A DNA stretch of 33,540 bases from Pirellula sp. (GTDB lineage: Bacteria > Planctomycetota > Planctomycetia > Pirellulales > Pirellulaceae): NCBI GenBank assembly GCA_025459355.1, contig JALOQS010000013.1, forward strand, positions 1 through 33,540, read 5' to 3'. Below the pieces are notes generated by a model, which worked only from the letters and a program-made list of their open reading frames with translations, made no database searches and was not told where the DNA came from. The position numbers were made by a program, and so were the translations under genes. Positions 17,301 through 24,129 of this stretch are shown piece after piece; the stretch's first letter is position 1; every line of letters begins with the position of its first letter.

Positions 17301-17453
17301 CGGGCCTAATTGATTCAACAACGAAGCGTCTGGATCCCAGTACGATGATTGGCTTAACCAGCTTTCCAATGCGGAAATCGAATCGGAGCTAAGAGAGATA
17401 GATTGGGATTCTATCCATGATGCAAGCTTGCTGTTGATTCCGTCGTTACTCAA
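14391..17453 (-). CDS. GlnE-like protein (glutamine synthetase adenylyltransferase family) with degenerate active sites
   Basis: 1020 residues, starting at TTG 17453 with AGGGAG upstream. The GlnE two-domain plan is visible: N-terminal transferase-like region ('AGGSFGGNELDFDSPLSI', 217-234), a helical centre with 'KNPGMIDELLDSLM' and 'VRDILGKENVTATHRALADI', and a C-terminal transferase-like region ('TVGKYGSREPNYHSDMSL', 737-754) followed by 'GAGGTIEVELLAKLLLLQ'. Active GlnE proteins have SDxD in both domains. Here the first reads S-P-L-S (230-233) and the second S-D-M-S (750-753), so three of four metal-binding Asp are gone. It may be a pseudoenzyme that binds glutamine synthetase or PII without catalysis. 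No glnA or glnB gene is near. It is convergent with the NfeD gene. Confidence 0.8.
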   Translation of the reverse strand: MSNDGINSKLASWIESQSISLSSDSISALESWLSQSSYWDPDASLLNQLGPLLRQFPELQSGLVHLVPFLLSTRSPGVLIGFLERDRDALPVLMRILSLPTPAASWLVDDEDCFDWLRLSAGKMVSLEKLRDIIATEVLSIEDEEVRLASMRSFRRRETLRVLCAYFLHGMPWHDVLQQLTCIAEAAFYASWVLAISEIRGGIERRAKIEEGLVAIAGGSFGGNELDFDSPLSIQFLSADDSAIEARGANWDAERARVVQRTVYWLMHRNGFAYRVDSFFGSGELEGDTSSETLFSDRLLCKGRLWLQQIENQGRTLHRLSLLRRRLLVGSPSFFKAIDQQVPDLIYRRSISGADLAGLSAFYRRIKRAVSSDEKPASYNAMRELLISWRDEVTFLVHYLQLLHGADDESIRVTNTRSAIGALANVNHITESERRILDHAWKEVSTTHLLLQSSGLSLDSNTTAEFPPSESFASNIEVCRECISKARQILQHMQSEAFSGEREVEAETDLILDPNPSSTWADEILKSHGFVRRQAAYQNLQELAKEDIRMLSTKRCRHFLASIAPRLLQKIHATPNPDLTLENLVETTRSLGGKGVLWELFSVHEPSMDLYIRICGASPYLVSILTKNPGMIDELLDSLMLNRLPTEAQLEGMLYDLCRGAVDIEPILASFKNAMHLNVGVRDILGKENVTATHRALADIADVCVRQVIENCYGTLVTKVGVPKGSSGDVCPFTFLTVGKYGSREPNYHSDMSLLCLYESDGVTAPLGFGRHQPLDNCDFFHQLTYRVTQTVNRMGRFGRLYEAKPWLVTENARSTTAWRIDDFENLFQLSQVAAVKRLEFCSARIFYGDPTFKTRAKDARTFALVCRHWTVADTVAVLQHREELEQGVAATNIKRGAGGTIEVELLAKLLLLQKCGNNSGLLVSGTVDCLNNLKEQQIISEADYVTLRDSYLFLRRVESGLRLMNTTARHDLPVEQLELQRLAYVLGLDRAARIDQICQAHRTAIRKTFERISEWLVSS

Positions 17454-17854
17454 CTTGCAACATCTCCCTAAATTCGATTTACCATTATGCTAACGCGCCA
17501 ATCATTTACGGCAGCGATGCGGTCATACGCCATGGTAACTGTTTTTTGCAATCTTTCGAACGGAACGGAATCATTTCTAGCTTAACGGACAGCCCCGGAA
17601 ACGAAAAAAGCGGCTGTAGAAGCCGCTTTCCGCAGGAGCATTTTTCTTCGGCGACTTTATCACCGATTTGTGTTGAGTTCGTTGAGCTATCTTGTCGGCA
17701 TTTCGACGTTTGATGCAGCTAAGCCCAAACAGCCAAAGACAATCGTTCAACCGTGCCGACGATCTAGGACTCAACTATGGGCGGCCATTTGAACCGATGA
17801 CCATGAACTGATCACCATAAGCCCAGTCGAGGATCGACAACGTGGGGGATCGAA
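17454..17854. other. Intergenic stretch between rplS and the GlnE-like gene
   Basis: No convincing gene. It holds the rplS terminator (17604-17629). A 65-codon minus-strand frame (17577-17774) runs through that hairpin and is not supported. The segment nearest 17453 should contain the ribosome binding site and promoter of the GlnE-like gene. Confidence 0.5.
17604..17629 (-). terminator. Intrinsic terminator downstream of rplS
   Basis: On the minus strand, AAAGCGGCT and AGCCGCTTT form a perfect 9-bp stem (plus-strand arms 17607-17615 and 17621-17629) with a 5-base loop, followed by a run of six T. It lies about 225 bases after the rplS stop and about 150 bases before the GlnE-like gene, so it should insulate the latter from ribosomal transcription. 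Confidence 0.75.
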
Positions 17855-18205
17855 TTAAACTCGGCGTTCCTTGAGGCGGACTGCCTTACCGGTTCTATCT
17901 CGCAAGAAGTAAAGCTTGGCTCGTCTAACAACGGACCTTCTCTTGACTTCGATCTTTTCAATCTTTGGCGAGTGGAGAGGAAACTTTCGCTCAACACCCT
18001 CACCAGCCACGATTCGACGAACCACGAACATTTCGCGAGTTCCCGATCCACTCTTGGCAATGACGGTGCCATTGAAAATCTGGATTCGCTCTTTGTTGCC
18101 TTCTTGAATTTTGGTGTGAACGTCGACAGTATCACCGATATCGAATGTATCCACATTCGGCTTGAGCGAAGACTGTTCTACCAGTTGGAGCAATTTTTGG
18201 CTCAT
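17855..18205 (-). CDS. rplS: 50S ribosomal protein L19
   Basis: 116 residues, normal length for bL19, a protein at the 30S-50S interface. Family hallmarks are visible: '[20 protein letters not shown]', '[20 protein letters not shown]', '[20 protein letters not shown]' and the basic end '[20 protein letters not shown]'. The ATG at 18205 has an AGGAA nearby. In many bacteria rplS follows rpsP-rimM-trmD; here those genes are not in the window and rplS stands alone. Confidence 0.96.
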   Translation of the reverse strand: MSQKLLQLVEQSSLKPNVDTFDIGDTVDVHTKIQEGNKERIQIFNGTVIAKSGSGTREMFVVRRIVAGEGVERKFPLHSPKIEKIEVKRRSVVRRAKLYFLRDRTGKAVRLKERRV

Positions 18206-18351
18206 GATTCCTATTTACAACAAAAAAACGTGAACAGAATTTTCCTAAAATCAGGACGGAGTATGGTGACGATCGATCGAAGATTTGGGAAGCCCAAAGG
18301 CTGTTTTTGATGAAAAAACAGGCAAAATCCTCATCCGTCAACATGGCTTAT

Positions 18352-19317
18352 CTAGATCGTCTTAAACGTGGTCGATAATCCAGCTTTAATCGTACGAGCT
18401 AAATTAGAAAGCTGTGCCATATTGTCACAGTATGACGAATAGGCAATCCGCTTCCGTAGTCCTTCGTAAATGCCGCCGCCGCCAACAACGAAAACAACGC
18501 CCTTGGGCAGACTTTGGGCAAAGTGAGTGCACTCGGCGACAAAACGCTCTTCGTCGGGTACGTAGGAAACACTTAACCAAAATATCTTGGGCATGTGTTT
18601 GCGAGCCGCAGAAAGCAGGCTAGCAAAAGGCAGGTTATTACCGAGATTAATAGATCTCCAACCGGCTTCTCTAAAGACCATCTCGACCAATAAATTGGGT
18701 AGCTGGTATTGATCGCCACTCGTGGTCCCTCCCATCGCTAATGGAGAGGAGCCCAGCGGATCGGGTAAGAGCCTGCGTAACTCGTGGATGAGCCGCATGC
18801 AAATCTCGCACCCCCGTCGCTCCTGATAAATTTCCATATCCCCGCAAGCCCATGAGTCGCCGATGGATCGGAATGTAGGCCCTACAAGCTGGTCGGCAAC
18901 GGAAACAATTCCATGACCAGCGGCATACCAACGACTCACAATTCTGCGGGCTTCGCCTTCATCCCCGCCTATGACAGCCCGCAAAAAACCCTCGCGCATC
19001 GATGCTTGGGTCGCGGTGTCGAATGGGATGATTTGCAGGCTCGCATCATCTTTCGGCTGAGCAATTGCAATGCTAGCCTCGTCGCGATGAATCGCCGGAG
19101 AGGGTAATGCTGGCTCGGATGCCCCAATGGCGTTCGGATCGATAACCTTGCGGTTCGTCGATTCCAGAAACTCCATGAGTTGTGCCAACGAAATTCGGCG
19201 GTGCCCCCCCAAGGTGCGGTGTGTGCGTATTACCCCACGGTCGCACCATCGTTTCACCGATGACTCGCTTACTTGCAGCGCCTGCGCTATTTGTTTCGGA
19301 GTAAATGTTTCTTCCAA
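18352..19317 (-). CDS. MerR-type HTH regulator with a B12-binding-like domain (LitR/CarH-like, ligand residues lost)
   Basis: 321 residues, TTG start at 19317. Residues 4-52 form a MerR/excisionase-type helix-turn-helix ('TPKQIAQALQVSESSVKRWC', 'TLGGHRRIS'). Residues 100-185 match the helical B12-binding cap, and 190-320 the Rossmann-like cobalamin domain ('AGWRSINLGNNLP', 'VVFVVGGGGIYEGL'). In CarH-type photoreceptors the cap has W-x9-EH and the Rossmann domain DxHxxG. Here the cap keeps Trp156 and Glu166 but the His is Arg167, and the second motif reads D-Q-Y-Q-L-P (202-207), without the lower-ligand His or the Gly. Cobalamin binding of the usual kind is unlikely. It is divergent from a sigma gene, with repeated motifs between them. 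Confidence 0.82.
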   Translation of the reverse strand: MEETFTPKQIAQALQVSESSVKRWCDRGVIRTHRTLGGHRRISLAQLMEFLESTNRKVIDPNAIGASEPALPSPAIHRDEASIAIAQPKDDASLQIIPFDTATQASMREGFLRAVIGGDEGEARRIVSRWYAAGHGIVSVADQLVGPTFRSIGDSWACGDMEIYQERRGCEICMRLIHELRRLLPDPLGSSPLAMGGTTSGDQYQLPNLLVEMVFREAGWRSINLGNNLPFASLLSAARKHMPKIFWLSVSYVPDEERFVAECTHFAQSLPKGVVFVVGGGGIYEGLRKRIAYSSYCDNMAQLSNLARTIKAGLSTTFKTI

Positions 19318-19346
19318 GATTGAAAACCGTCCTAATCGCCCAATCG

Positions 19347-19365
19347 AAATCGTTCAATTCGTTCA
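19347..19365. promoter_or_regulatory. Direct repeat of the A(A/T)TCGTTCA motif at the regulator promoter
   Basis: AAATCGTTCA (19347-19356) and AATTCGTTCA (19356-19365) are consecutive direct repeats with a 9-base period. They overlap or lie just after the predicted transcript start of the MerR/B12-type regulator (about 19363), a classical place for repression. Further copies of the motif lie at the sigma promoter. Confidence 0.55.
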
Positions 19366-19369
19366 CAAC

Positions 19370-19399
19370 AGTATAGGACACAGGATGGGGAAATTTCAA
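19370..19399 (-). promoter_or_regulatory. Predicted promoter of the MerR/B12-type regulator
   Basis: On the minus strand, TTGAAA (19394-19399) and TATACT (19370-19375) each match the sigma-70 consensus at 5 of 6 positions, with an 18-base spacer. The predicted transcript start near 19363 gives a leader of about 45 bases to the TTG at 19317. Confidence 0.55.
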
Positions 19400-19457
19400 G
19401 CCACTATTCATAATTTGAGGAAATCAAAGGGATCTTTTAAAAAGACTAAATTCCCGG

Positions 19458-19487
19458 AATTCGTTCTTGAGGCTCTTGAATCGTTCA
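19458..19487. promoter_or_regulatory. Two copies of the CGTTC motif overlapping the sigma-gene promoter
   Basis: AATTCGTTCT (19458-19467) and GAATCGTTCA (19478-19487) lie in the same orientation, 20 bases apart, about two helical turns. The second overlaps the -35 element and the start of the spacer of the predicted sigma promoter. They match the pair at 19347-19365. Confidence 0.5.
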
Positions 19488-19504
19488 CGATTAGCACCTA
19501 TAAA
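19476..19504 (+). promoter_or_regulatory. Predicted promoter of the sigma factor/TIGR01777 operon
   Basis: TTGAAT (19476-19481, 4 of 6) and TATAAA (19499-19504, 5 of 6) with exactly 17 bases between them. The expected transcript start near 19511 makes the ATG at 19512 an unlikely start and favours the ATG at 19560. Confidence 0.5.
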
Positions 19505-19512
19505 GATCGATA

Positions 19513-19522
19513 TGAACGATTT
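19513..19522 (-). promoter_or_regulatory. Inverted copy of the AAATCGTTCA motif after the sigma transcript start
   Basis: TGAACGATTT on the plus strand is the exact reverse complement of the copy at 19347-19356. It lies just downstream of the predicted transcript start of the sigma gene, within the leader if translation starts at 19560. It is the fifth copy in this intergenic region. Confidence 0.5.
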
Positions 19523-19559
19523 GGACGATTTGTCAGCGGAAACTGGGGTCAAGGAAATC

Positions 19560-20678
19560 ATGGTTGCTCGAGTTGCGAAGAAGCGAGTGTCGAAATCCAG
19601 CAAAACAGTGGCGGCGGAGGTTTCCGCAGCAGACCTGAACCGAGGAGGGCTTAACGAGTCCATGCCGGTTGCGAAAAAAGAACGAGCCAAGAAAAAGGTC
19701 TCGAAAACGTTCAAAGACGCGAAATTAGAGGCGTCATTTGTCAATTTCGTCCAACTATCCTTCCCAGAAGCGAGCGACGAAGCGGACCTGAACCGTAAAG
19801 CAAAGCGGATTGCTTCGACCGAAATCGCGTTTATCGGCAGTCCTGACGCATTCGCTGCTGAAACCGCAGAATCCGAATTTATGGGTGAGCATATTCTCGC
19901 CCAAATGACCGCCGAACCGGCCAAGAAATCGGCCAAGCTTGCGGATCTTCCAGTCCACTTGGCTAGGTTGTGCGAAACCAAACTTTTAACACCGGACGAA
20001 GAGAAGATGCTCTTTTTCCGAATGAACTTCCTCAAATATCGCGCCCTGCAACTGAGAGCTTCGGTTGTCCTCGACAAACCAGATGATTGGCTGCTCCGCC
20101 GAATCGATGCGTTGGTCAAGGCAGCGGACTGGCATCGCGACTGCATCGTGAAGTCGAACATGCGATTGGTGATCTCGATCATCAAAAAGTTCGTTAACCA
20201 ACACAACGGCTTCGACGATCTTTTGAGCGATGGTATTGTTGCAGTATTGCGTGCGGTTGAGAAGTTTGACGTGGCTCTGGGATTCAGGTTTAGCACCTAT
20301 GCGACCCAAGTCGTACGTCGCAACACGTACCGCAAGGTGATGGAAAAGCAAAAGGAACGCCAAAAGAACATCGCCAGCCTGAGCGAAAACGGTTTGGATT
20401 TCAGCGATGATCAGAAATCATCCTCGATGAGTGAAGAGCGATGGCACGCGTTGCGTAACCGTCTCGCGTTGATGCTAGACCACCTGGACCGAAGAGAGAA
20501 GTTTATCATCCGAGCTAGATTTTCCCTCGGCGGACATCGCAAGGTTCAAACGTTGCAACGATTGGCAGATGTTCTAGGTGTTTCGAAAGAGCGAATTCGA
20601 CAATTGGAAAAACGAGCCCTCGATAAGTTGAGAGGCATGACCGAATCTGCGCCGATCCTACCAGACTCCGATATTTAG
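19560..20678 (+). CDS. Sigma-70 family RNA polymerase sigma factor (planctomycete type)
   Basis: 372 residues from the ATG at 19560, chosen because AAGGAA lies just upstream and a promoter is predicted at 19476-19504. Frames extend in phase to an ATG at 19512 and a TTG at 19467. The N-terminal 130 residues are Lys/Ala/Glu-rich with no fold visible. Then 'LTPDEEKMLFFRMNFLKYRA' (a region 1.2-like helix common in planctomycete sigma factors), region 2 'MRLVISIIKKFVNQHNGFDD' to 'EKFDVALGFRFSTYATQVVRRN', and region 4 'LDRREKFIIRARFSLGG' with the HTH 'RLADVLGVSKERIRQLEKRA'. It is larger than ECF factors. Its stop overlaps the GTG start of the next gene, so the two are coupled. Confidence 0.88.
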   Translation: MVARVAKKRVSKSSKTVAAEVSAADLNRGGLNESMPVAKKERAKKKVSKTFKDAKLEASFVNFVQLSFPEASDEADLNRKAKRIASTEIAFIGSPDAFAAETAESEFMGEHILAQMTAEPAKKSAKLADLPVHLARLCETKLLTPDEEKMLFFRMNFLKYRALQLRASVVLDKPDDWLLRRIDALVKAADWHRDCIVKSNMRLVISIIKKFVNQHNGFDDLLSDGIVAVLRAVEKFDVALGFRFSTYATQVVRRNTYRKVMEKQKERQKNIASLSENGLDFSDDQKSSSMSEERWHALRNRLALMLDHLDRREKFIIRARFSLGGHRKVQTLQRLADVLGVSKERIRQLEKRALDKLRGMTESAPILPDSDI

Positions 20679-22078
20679 TGTTTACCAAGACCTCTGAACT
20701 TCCATACAAACAACAGACAGTATTCGATTATCATTCGCGACCCGGAGCTATTGACCGTTTAATCCCTCCGTGGGAGCGAGTTAAGATCTTAAAGCGAAAC
20801 GAATCGCTGCATGTTGGGACGGAAGTTCTTCTGCAACAGTCGCTCGGCTTTCTGAAAATGGAGTGGTTGGCAAAGCATACCGCTTACGACCCTCCGAGCC
20901 ACTTTCAGGACGAGCAAGTAAGAGGTCCGTTTCGCCGGTGGACCCATGATCATATCGTTGAAGCCATCACCGACCGCTCATCTCGGTTGATCGATTCGGT
21001 TCAATATCAACTTCCCTACGGCACAATTGGCCAACTGGGAGCAAGCTGGATTAAAAGGCAGATCACATCGATGTTCGATTATCGACATCGAACGACTCTT
21101 AATGATCTACGTTTCTCGGAGCATATCAATGCGATGGCGTCCGACTCGAAAACCATTCGAATTGGTGTTTCGGGTTCCAGCGGGATGATTGGGCGTCGCG
21201 TATGTGCCATGGCATCGGTATCCGGCATGGAAATCGTGCGAATTGTTCGCCCAGGAAACCGCAGCACCGATGGAGACATTCCCTCGCATGCTGTAGCGAC
21301 GTTTTCCAACGGAAAGTTCTCTAGCCCGGAAGCTGTCGAGGGACTCGATGCGGTCATACATCTCGGTGGGCATGGAATTGCGGACCAGCGCTGGTCGGAA
21401 TCGGTTAAGCAAAAAATTCTCTCCAGCCGAGTTGATAGCACAAACTCACTGGTTAATGGCTTAAGAAGTCTGCAAAGGCCACCCAAAAAATTTGTATGTG
21501 CCTCTGGAATTGGAGCCTACGGTGACCAAGGGGAAGCCATTTGTTCTGACTTACAAGCGGACCAATTCAACAACGGTCAAGATTCTTTTCTGGAACAGGT
21601 GAGTCGTAAATGGGAGGCGGCTGCTTTAGGGTTTTCCGACTGCGGTGCGGTTTGCATCGGACGGTTGGCGATGGCCCTTCATCCGCTTCAGGGTGCTCTT
21701 TCGAAAATGATTCCTTTGTTCCGGCTGGGACTCGGGGGAAAGCTTGGGAGCGGTGATCAGTACTGGAGTTGGATCCATGTTGACGATGCGGCAGGAGCAT
21801 TCCTTCATCTAGCGGTGAATCCCGATAGCTCAGGGATCTATAATTTGGCGTCCCCTGAACCAGTTACGAACACTGTGTTTACAGATGTTTTGTCTCGCAA
21901 GCTGAGGCGTTGGGCAATTCTGCCAGCTCCCAGCTTTGGTCTAAAGTTGATGCTAGGCCAGATGGCTGATGAGCTACTGTTGGCCAGTATCCGAGCATCG
22001 GCAGATCGCCTTGAGAACGAGTCGTTTCCCTTTAGAGCACGATCTTTAGCTGACGCGCTGGATCAAATACTTCCTTAA
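20678..22078 (+). CDS. SRPBCC domain fused to a TIGR01777 (YfcH-type) NAD-dependent epimerase-like oxidoreductase
   Basis: 466 residues, GTG start sharing a base with the sigma-gene TAG (TAGTG). Residues 1-155 are an SRPBCC/cyclase-like ligand-binding domain ('DYHSRPGAIDRLIPPWERVK', 'RWTHDHIVEAI'). Residues 160-466 are an extended SDR with the dinucleotide-binding 'IGVSGSSGMIGRRV', 'DAVIHLGGHGIADQRWSESV', 'FVCASGIGAYGDQGE' and 'WSWIHVDDAAGAFLHL', typical of TIGR01777. The substrate is unknown. TIGR01777 genes occur in light-induced LitR-controlled clusters of proteobacteria; the divergent LitR-like regulator nearby fits this. Confidence 0.87.
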   Translation: MFTKTSELPYKQQTVFDYHSRPGAIDRLIPPWERVKILKRNESLHVGTEVLLQQSLGFLKMEWLAKHTAYDPPSHFQDEQVRGPFRRWTHDHIVEAITDRSSRLIDSVQYQLPYGTIGQLGASWIKRQITSMFDYRHRTTLNDLRFSEHINAMASDSKTIRIGVSGSSGMIGRRVCAMASVSGMEIVRIVRPGNRSTDGDIPSHAVATFSNGKFSSPEAVEGLDAVIHLGGHGIADQRWSESVKQKILSSRVDSTNSLVNGLRSLQRPPKKFVCASGIGAYGDQGEAICSDLQADQFNNGQDSFLEQVSRKWEAAALGFSDCGAVCIGRLAMALHPLQGALSKMIPLFRLGLGGKLGSGDQYWSWIHVDDAAGAFLHLAVNPDSSGIYNLASPEPVTNTVFTDVLSRKLRRWAILPAPSFGLKLMLGQMADELLLASIRASADRLENESFPFRARSLADALDQILP

Positions 22079-22119
22079 GGTCCGCTCCGAGTTGTTTTCA
22101 GAGTCGATTGAAAAATCGT

Positions 22120-24105
22120 TTAGAAAATCTCTTGAAACTGTAGCCATCGCTGCAGCTTTTCCAATGCAGGTGAAAGACTGACGTTCTCTTTGTTCAGTTC
22201 AATGTCGTGTTCATAGAAGTTAACGTTGTAGCCGGCTTTCGCAACGATTTCGGAAAGCTCCTTGATCGATGGATCTGTTCCGTTTAGAAAAAATCGCACT
22301 GACTCACCTGGCTCTGGCGATGTTAAACGAATTCTGGAGTTAAGCTTACCATTGCCTACCCACAGGCCTAGGTATTCGCCTGGTTGTTGAACAGCTGTGA
22401 TGATTCCTAAAACGGCTCCGGATGCGATGCCTCCGACGACGACTCGATTTCGATCGATTGAGAAGTTTGTTAGCAAATGACCCTTGGCCCGAGATGCGAT
22501 TTCCATTTCTTCAAAGGTCCATTCTTGTTCATCCGCAGATTGCAACACGACCACAATCCATCGGTTCGCGGCTGCAAATTTTTCCCAATACGTAGACCAT
22601 ACCTTTGGGTCCGCTGGTCCTGCCTCGGAAAACACCAGCAACAATCCGTGCGGTGTCGTGCTTCGGTAGGAATTGGGAACAATCGCAAACGCACGATTTC
22701 TTACGTCCCCCATGGGTATTTGCTGGACAGATGTTTCTGGTGCGGCTTCGTTGGTTTCCACCAAAGGAAAAGCGATTTCAGGCACTACAATTTCTCCGGT
22801 GGGTCGCGACGTCGTATCCACGTTGACCGATTTTTCTTCGCCTGAAGCTTGTTTGATCGTTAAAGCAGCAGGAGATCGAAAATCGTGAAACCAAAGATGC
22901 TGGCGTAGACCTTTCTCCTTGACGAGGGGCAGTCCAGACCATTTCGTAACGATGTCTCCTGGAACAAGCCCGGCCTTATCAGCAGGACTATCTTTTATGA
23001 CGTGTAGGATGCGTTCCGAACTATCGGGCTCCCGTAGCGTGGCGATTCCCAAATACGGTTCTTTGTATTCGGGGAGTTCTTTGGCCATGGTCATCTCGAA
23101 CAATGTTGTGCTTCCGGCGCGATCGACTTCGATAGCGATAGATTGACCCGCATCAATTGGGTTGATGGCGTGCCGAAACTGCATGTAAGTCGCGACCGGT
23201 TTGAGTGATTGAGGTGTGCGACCGACTTTTGTGATTTTGTCCCCCGCCTGCATCCCCGCTTTCGCTGCTGGCCCTCCGGGACTCAAGCCGATTAAGGTAA
23301 TGCCCTCCTTGAATTCATCCTTGCCTTGAGTTCGTACACCGATTTTGCCTGGATAGATATCTGTTCCGGCTTGGAGAGTGGGAAGTCGTTCCAAGATGTC
23401 TTGAATGGGGATCGCAAACCCCACGCCGGAATCATACCACTGCTCGACTTCCCCCTCGGTGGCGATGGCTGGGTTGAGCAGAGTTAGAATCCCCATCGTT
23501 TCCCCCTTGAGATCAACTAGGGGGCCACCGTAGTTTTGCGGCGAGATTTTGCAATCTGTTTGAATGGCCTTATCAAACACGCGACCCATGGCAGAGAGAA
23601 TTCCCACCGAGCGACTCGCGATTCTCACGTCAAATGTTTTGCCCAACGCCAAGGTCCACTGTCCAACTTGCCAGTTCCCGCTAGCGCTTGGAAGAGCGGC
23701 TTTCAACGGTTGGTCTGTCTCGATTTTCAAAAGAGCAATTTCGCGATTATGATCGCGAGCGACCAGCTTAGCTGGCTTGCGATCTCCATTGGGGAGCAGC
23801 ACCGTGATCGACGCAGGCTGTCCGCGAAAATAAAACGTGCTCGAAGCGATCCAGCCATCGGGGGTTAACACCGTTCCCGTCGAAGGCCCGCTGGCTACAG
23901 CTTGGCGATTGACGAACTCTTGCCCGCCGAACGCTTCCACTTGGACGGTATATTCCTGGGCGAAATCACCGGCCGCTTGTAGTGCTTGCTGCTCTAGCTC
24001 GTCGAGAGACTGTGTCGCTTTGGATTCTGAGCTAGATAGGAGTGCGATGCCCGCTATGCAAAAGATCCATTGGGAAATTTTTAAAGTCGAGATAGACGAT
24101 CTCAT
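22120..24105 (-). CDS. Inactive HtrA-like protein with two PDZ domains and an alpha/beta-hydrolase-like C-terminus
   Basis: 661 residues with a signal peptide (about 1-30). Residues 50-245 follow the trypsin-like HtrA fold, but the triad positions are Phe91 (for His, in 'GWIASSTFYF'), Glu122 (for Asp, 'HNREIALLK') and Tyr192 (for Ser, 'SPQNYGGPL'). Two PDZ domains follow (about 253-345 and 348-432). Residues 470-661 resemble an esterase-type alpha/beta hydrolase ('GLLLVFSEAGPADPKVW', 'IDRNRVVVGGIASGAVLG'), but the nucleophile elbow reads G-I-A-S-G with Ala561 at the Ser position. Probably a secreted binding or scaffold protein. It is the last gene of a four-gene operon, 24 bases after the previous stop. 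Confidence 0.8.
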   Translation of the reverse strand: MRSSISTLKISQWIFCIAGIALLSSSESKATQSLDELEQQALQAAGDFAQEYTVQVEAFGGQEFVNRQAVASGPSTGTVLTPDGWIASSTFYFRGQPASITVLLPNGDRKPAKLVARDHNREIALLKIETDQPLKAALPSASGNWQVGQWTLALGKTFDVRIASRSVGILSAMGRVFDKAIQTDCKISPQNYGGPLVDLKGETMGILTLLNPAIATEGEVEQWYDSGVGFAIPIQDILERLPTLQAGTDIYPGKIGVRTQGKDEFKEGITLIGLSPGGPAAKAGMQAGDKITKVGRTPQSLKPVATYMQFRHAINPIDAGQSIAIEVDRAGSTTLFEMTMAKELPEYKEPYLGIATLREPDSSERILHVIKDSPADKAGLVPGDIVTKWSGLPLVKEKGLRQHLWFHDFRSPAALTIKQASGEEKSVNVDTTSRPTGEIVVPEIAFPLVETNEAAPETSVQQIPMGDVRNRAFAIVPNSYRSTTPHGLLLVFSEAGPADPKVWSTYWEKFAAANRWIVVVLQSADEQEWTFEEMEIASRAKGHLLTNFSIDRNRVVVGGIASGAVLGIITAVQQPGEYLGLWVGNGKLNSRIRLTSPEPGESVRFFLNGTDPSIKELSEIVAKAGYNVNFYEHDIELNKENVSLSPALEKLQRWLQFQEIF

Positions 24106-24129
24106 GCCAGAATTCTAGTGATGTAAGAG

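Noticed and set aside
17577-17774. 65-codon minus-strand frame after rplS
   Set aside because: It runs through the rplS terminator hairpin and has no protein features.
18352-19317. Calling the regulator a genuine B12 photoreceptor (CarH/LitR)
   Set aside because: The key His residues of both cobalamin motifs are replaced, so only the fold-level similarity is reported.
19424-20296. 290-codon minus-strand frame antisense to the sigma gene
   Set aside because: It mirrors the Lys/Ala-rich sigma N-terminus (long Ser/Phe/Ala runs) and has no domain; the plus-strand sigma factor explains the sequence.
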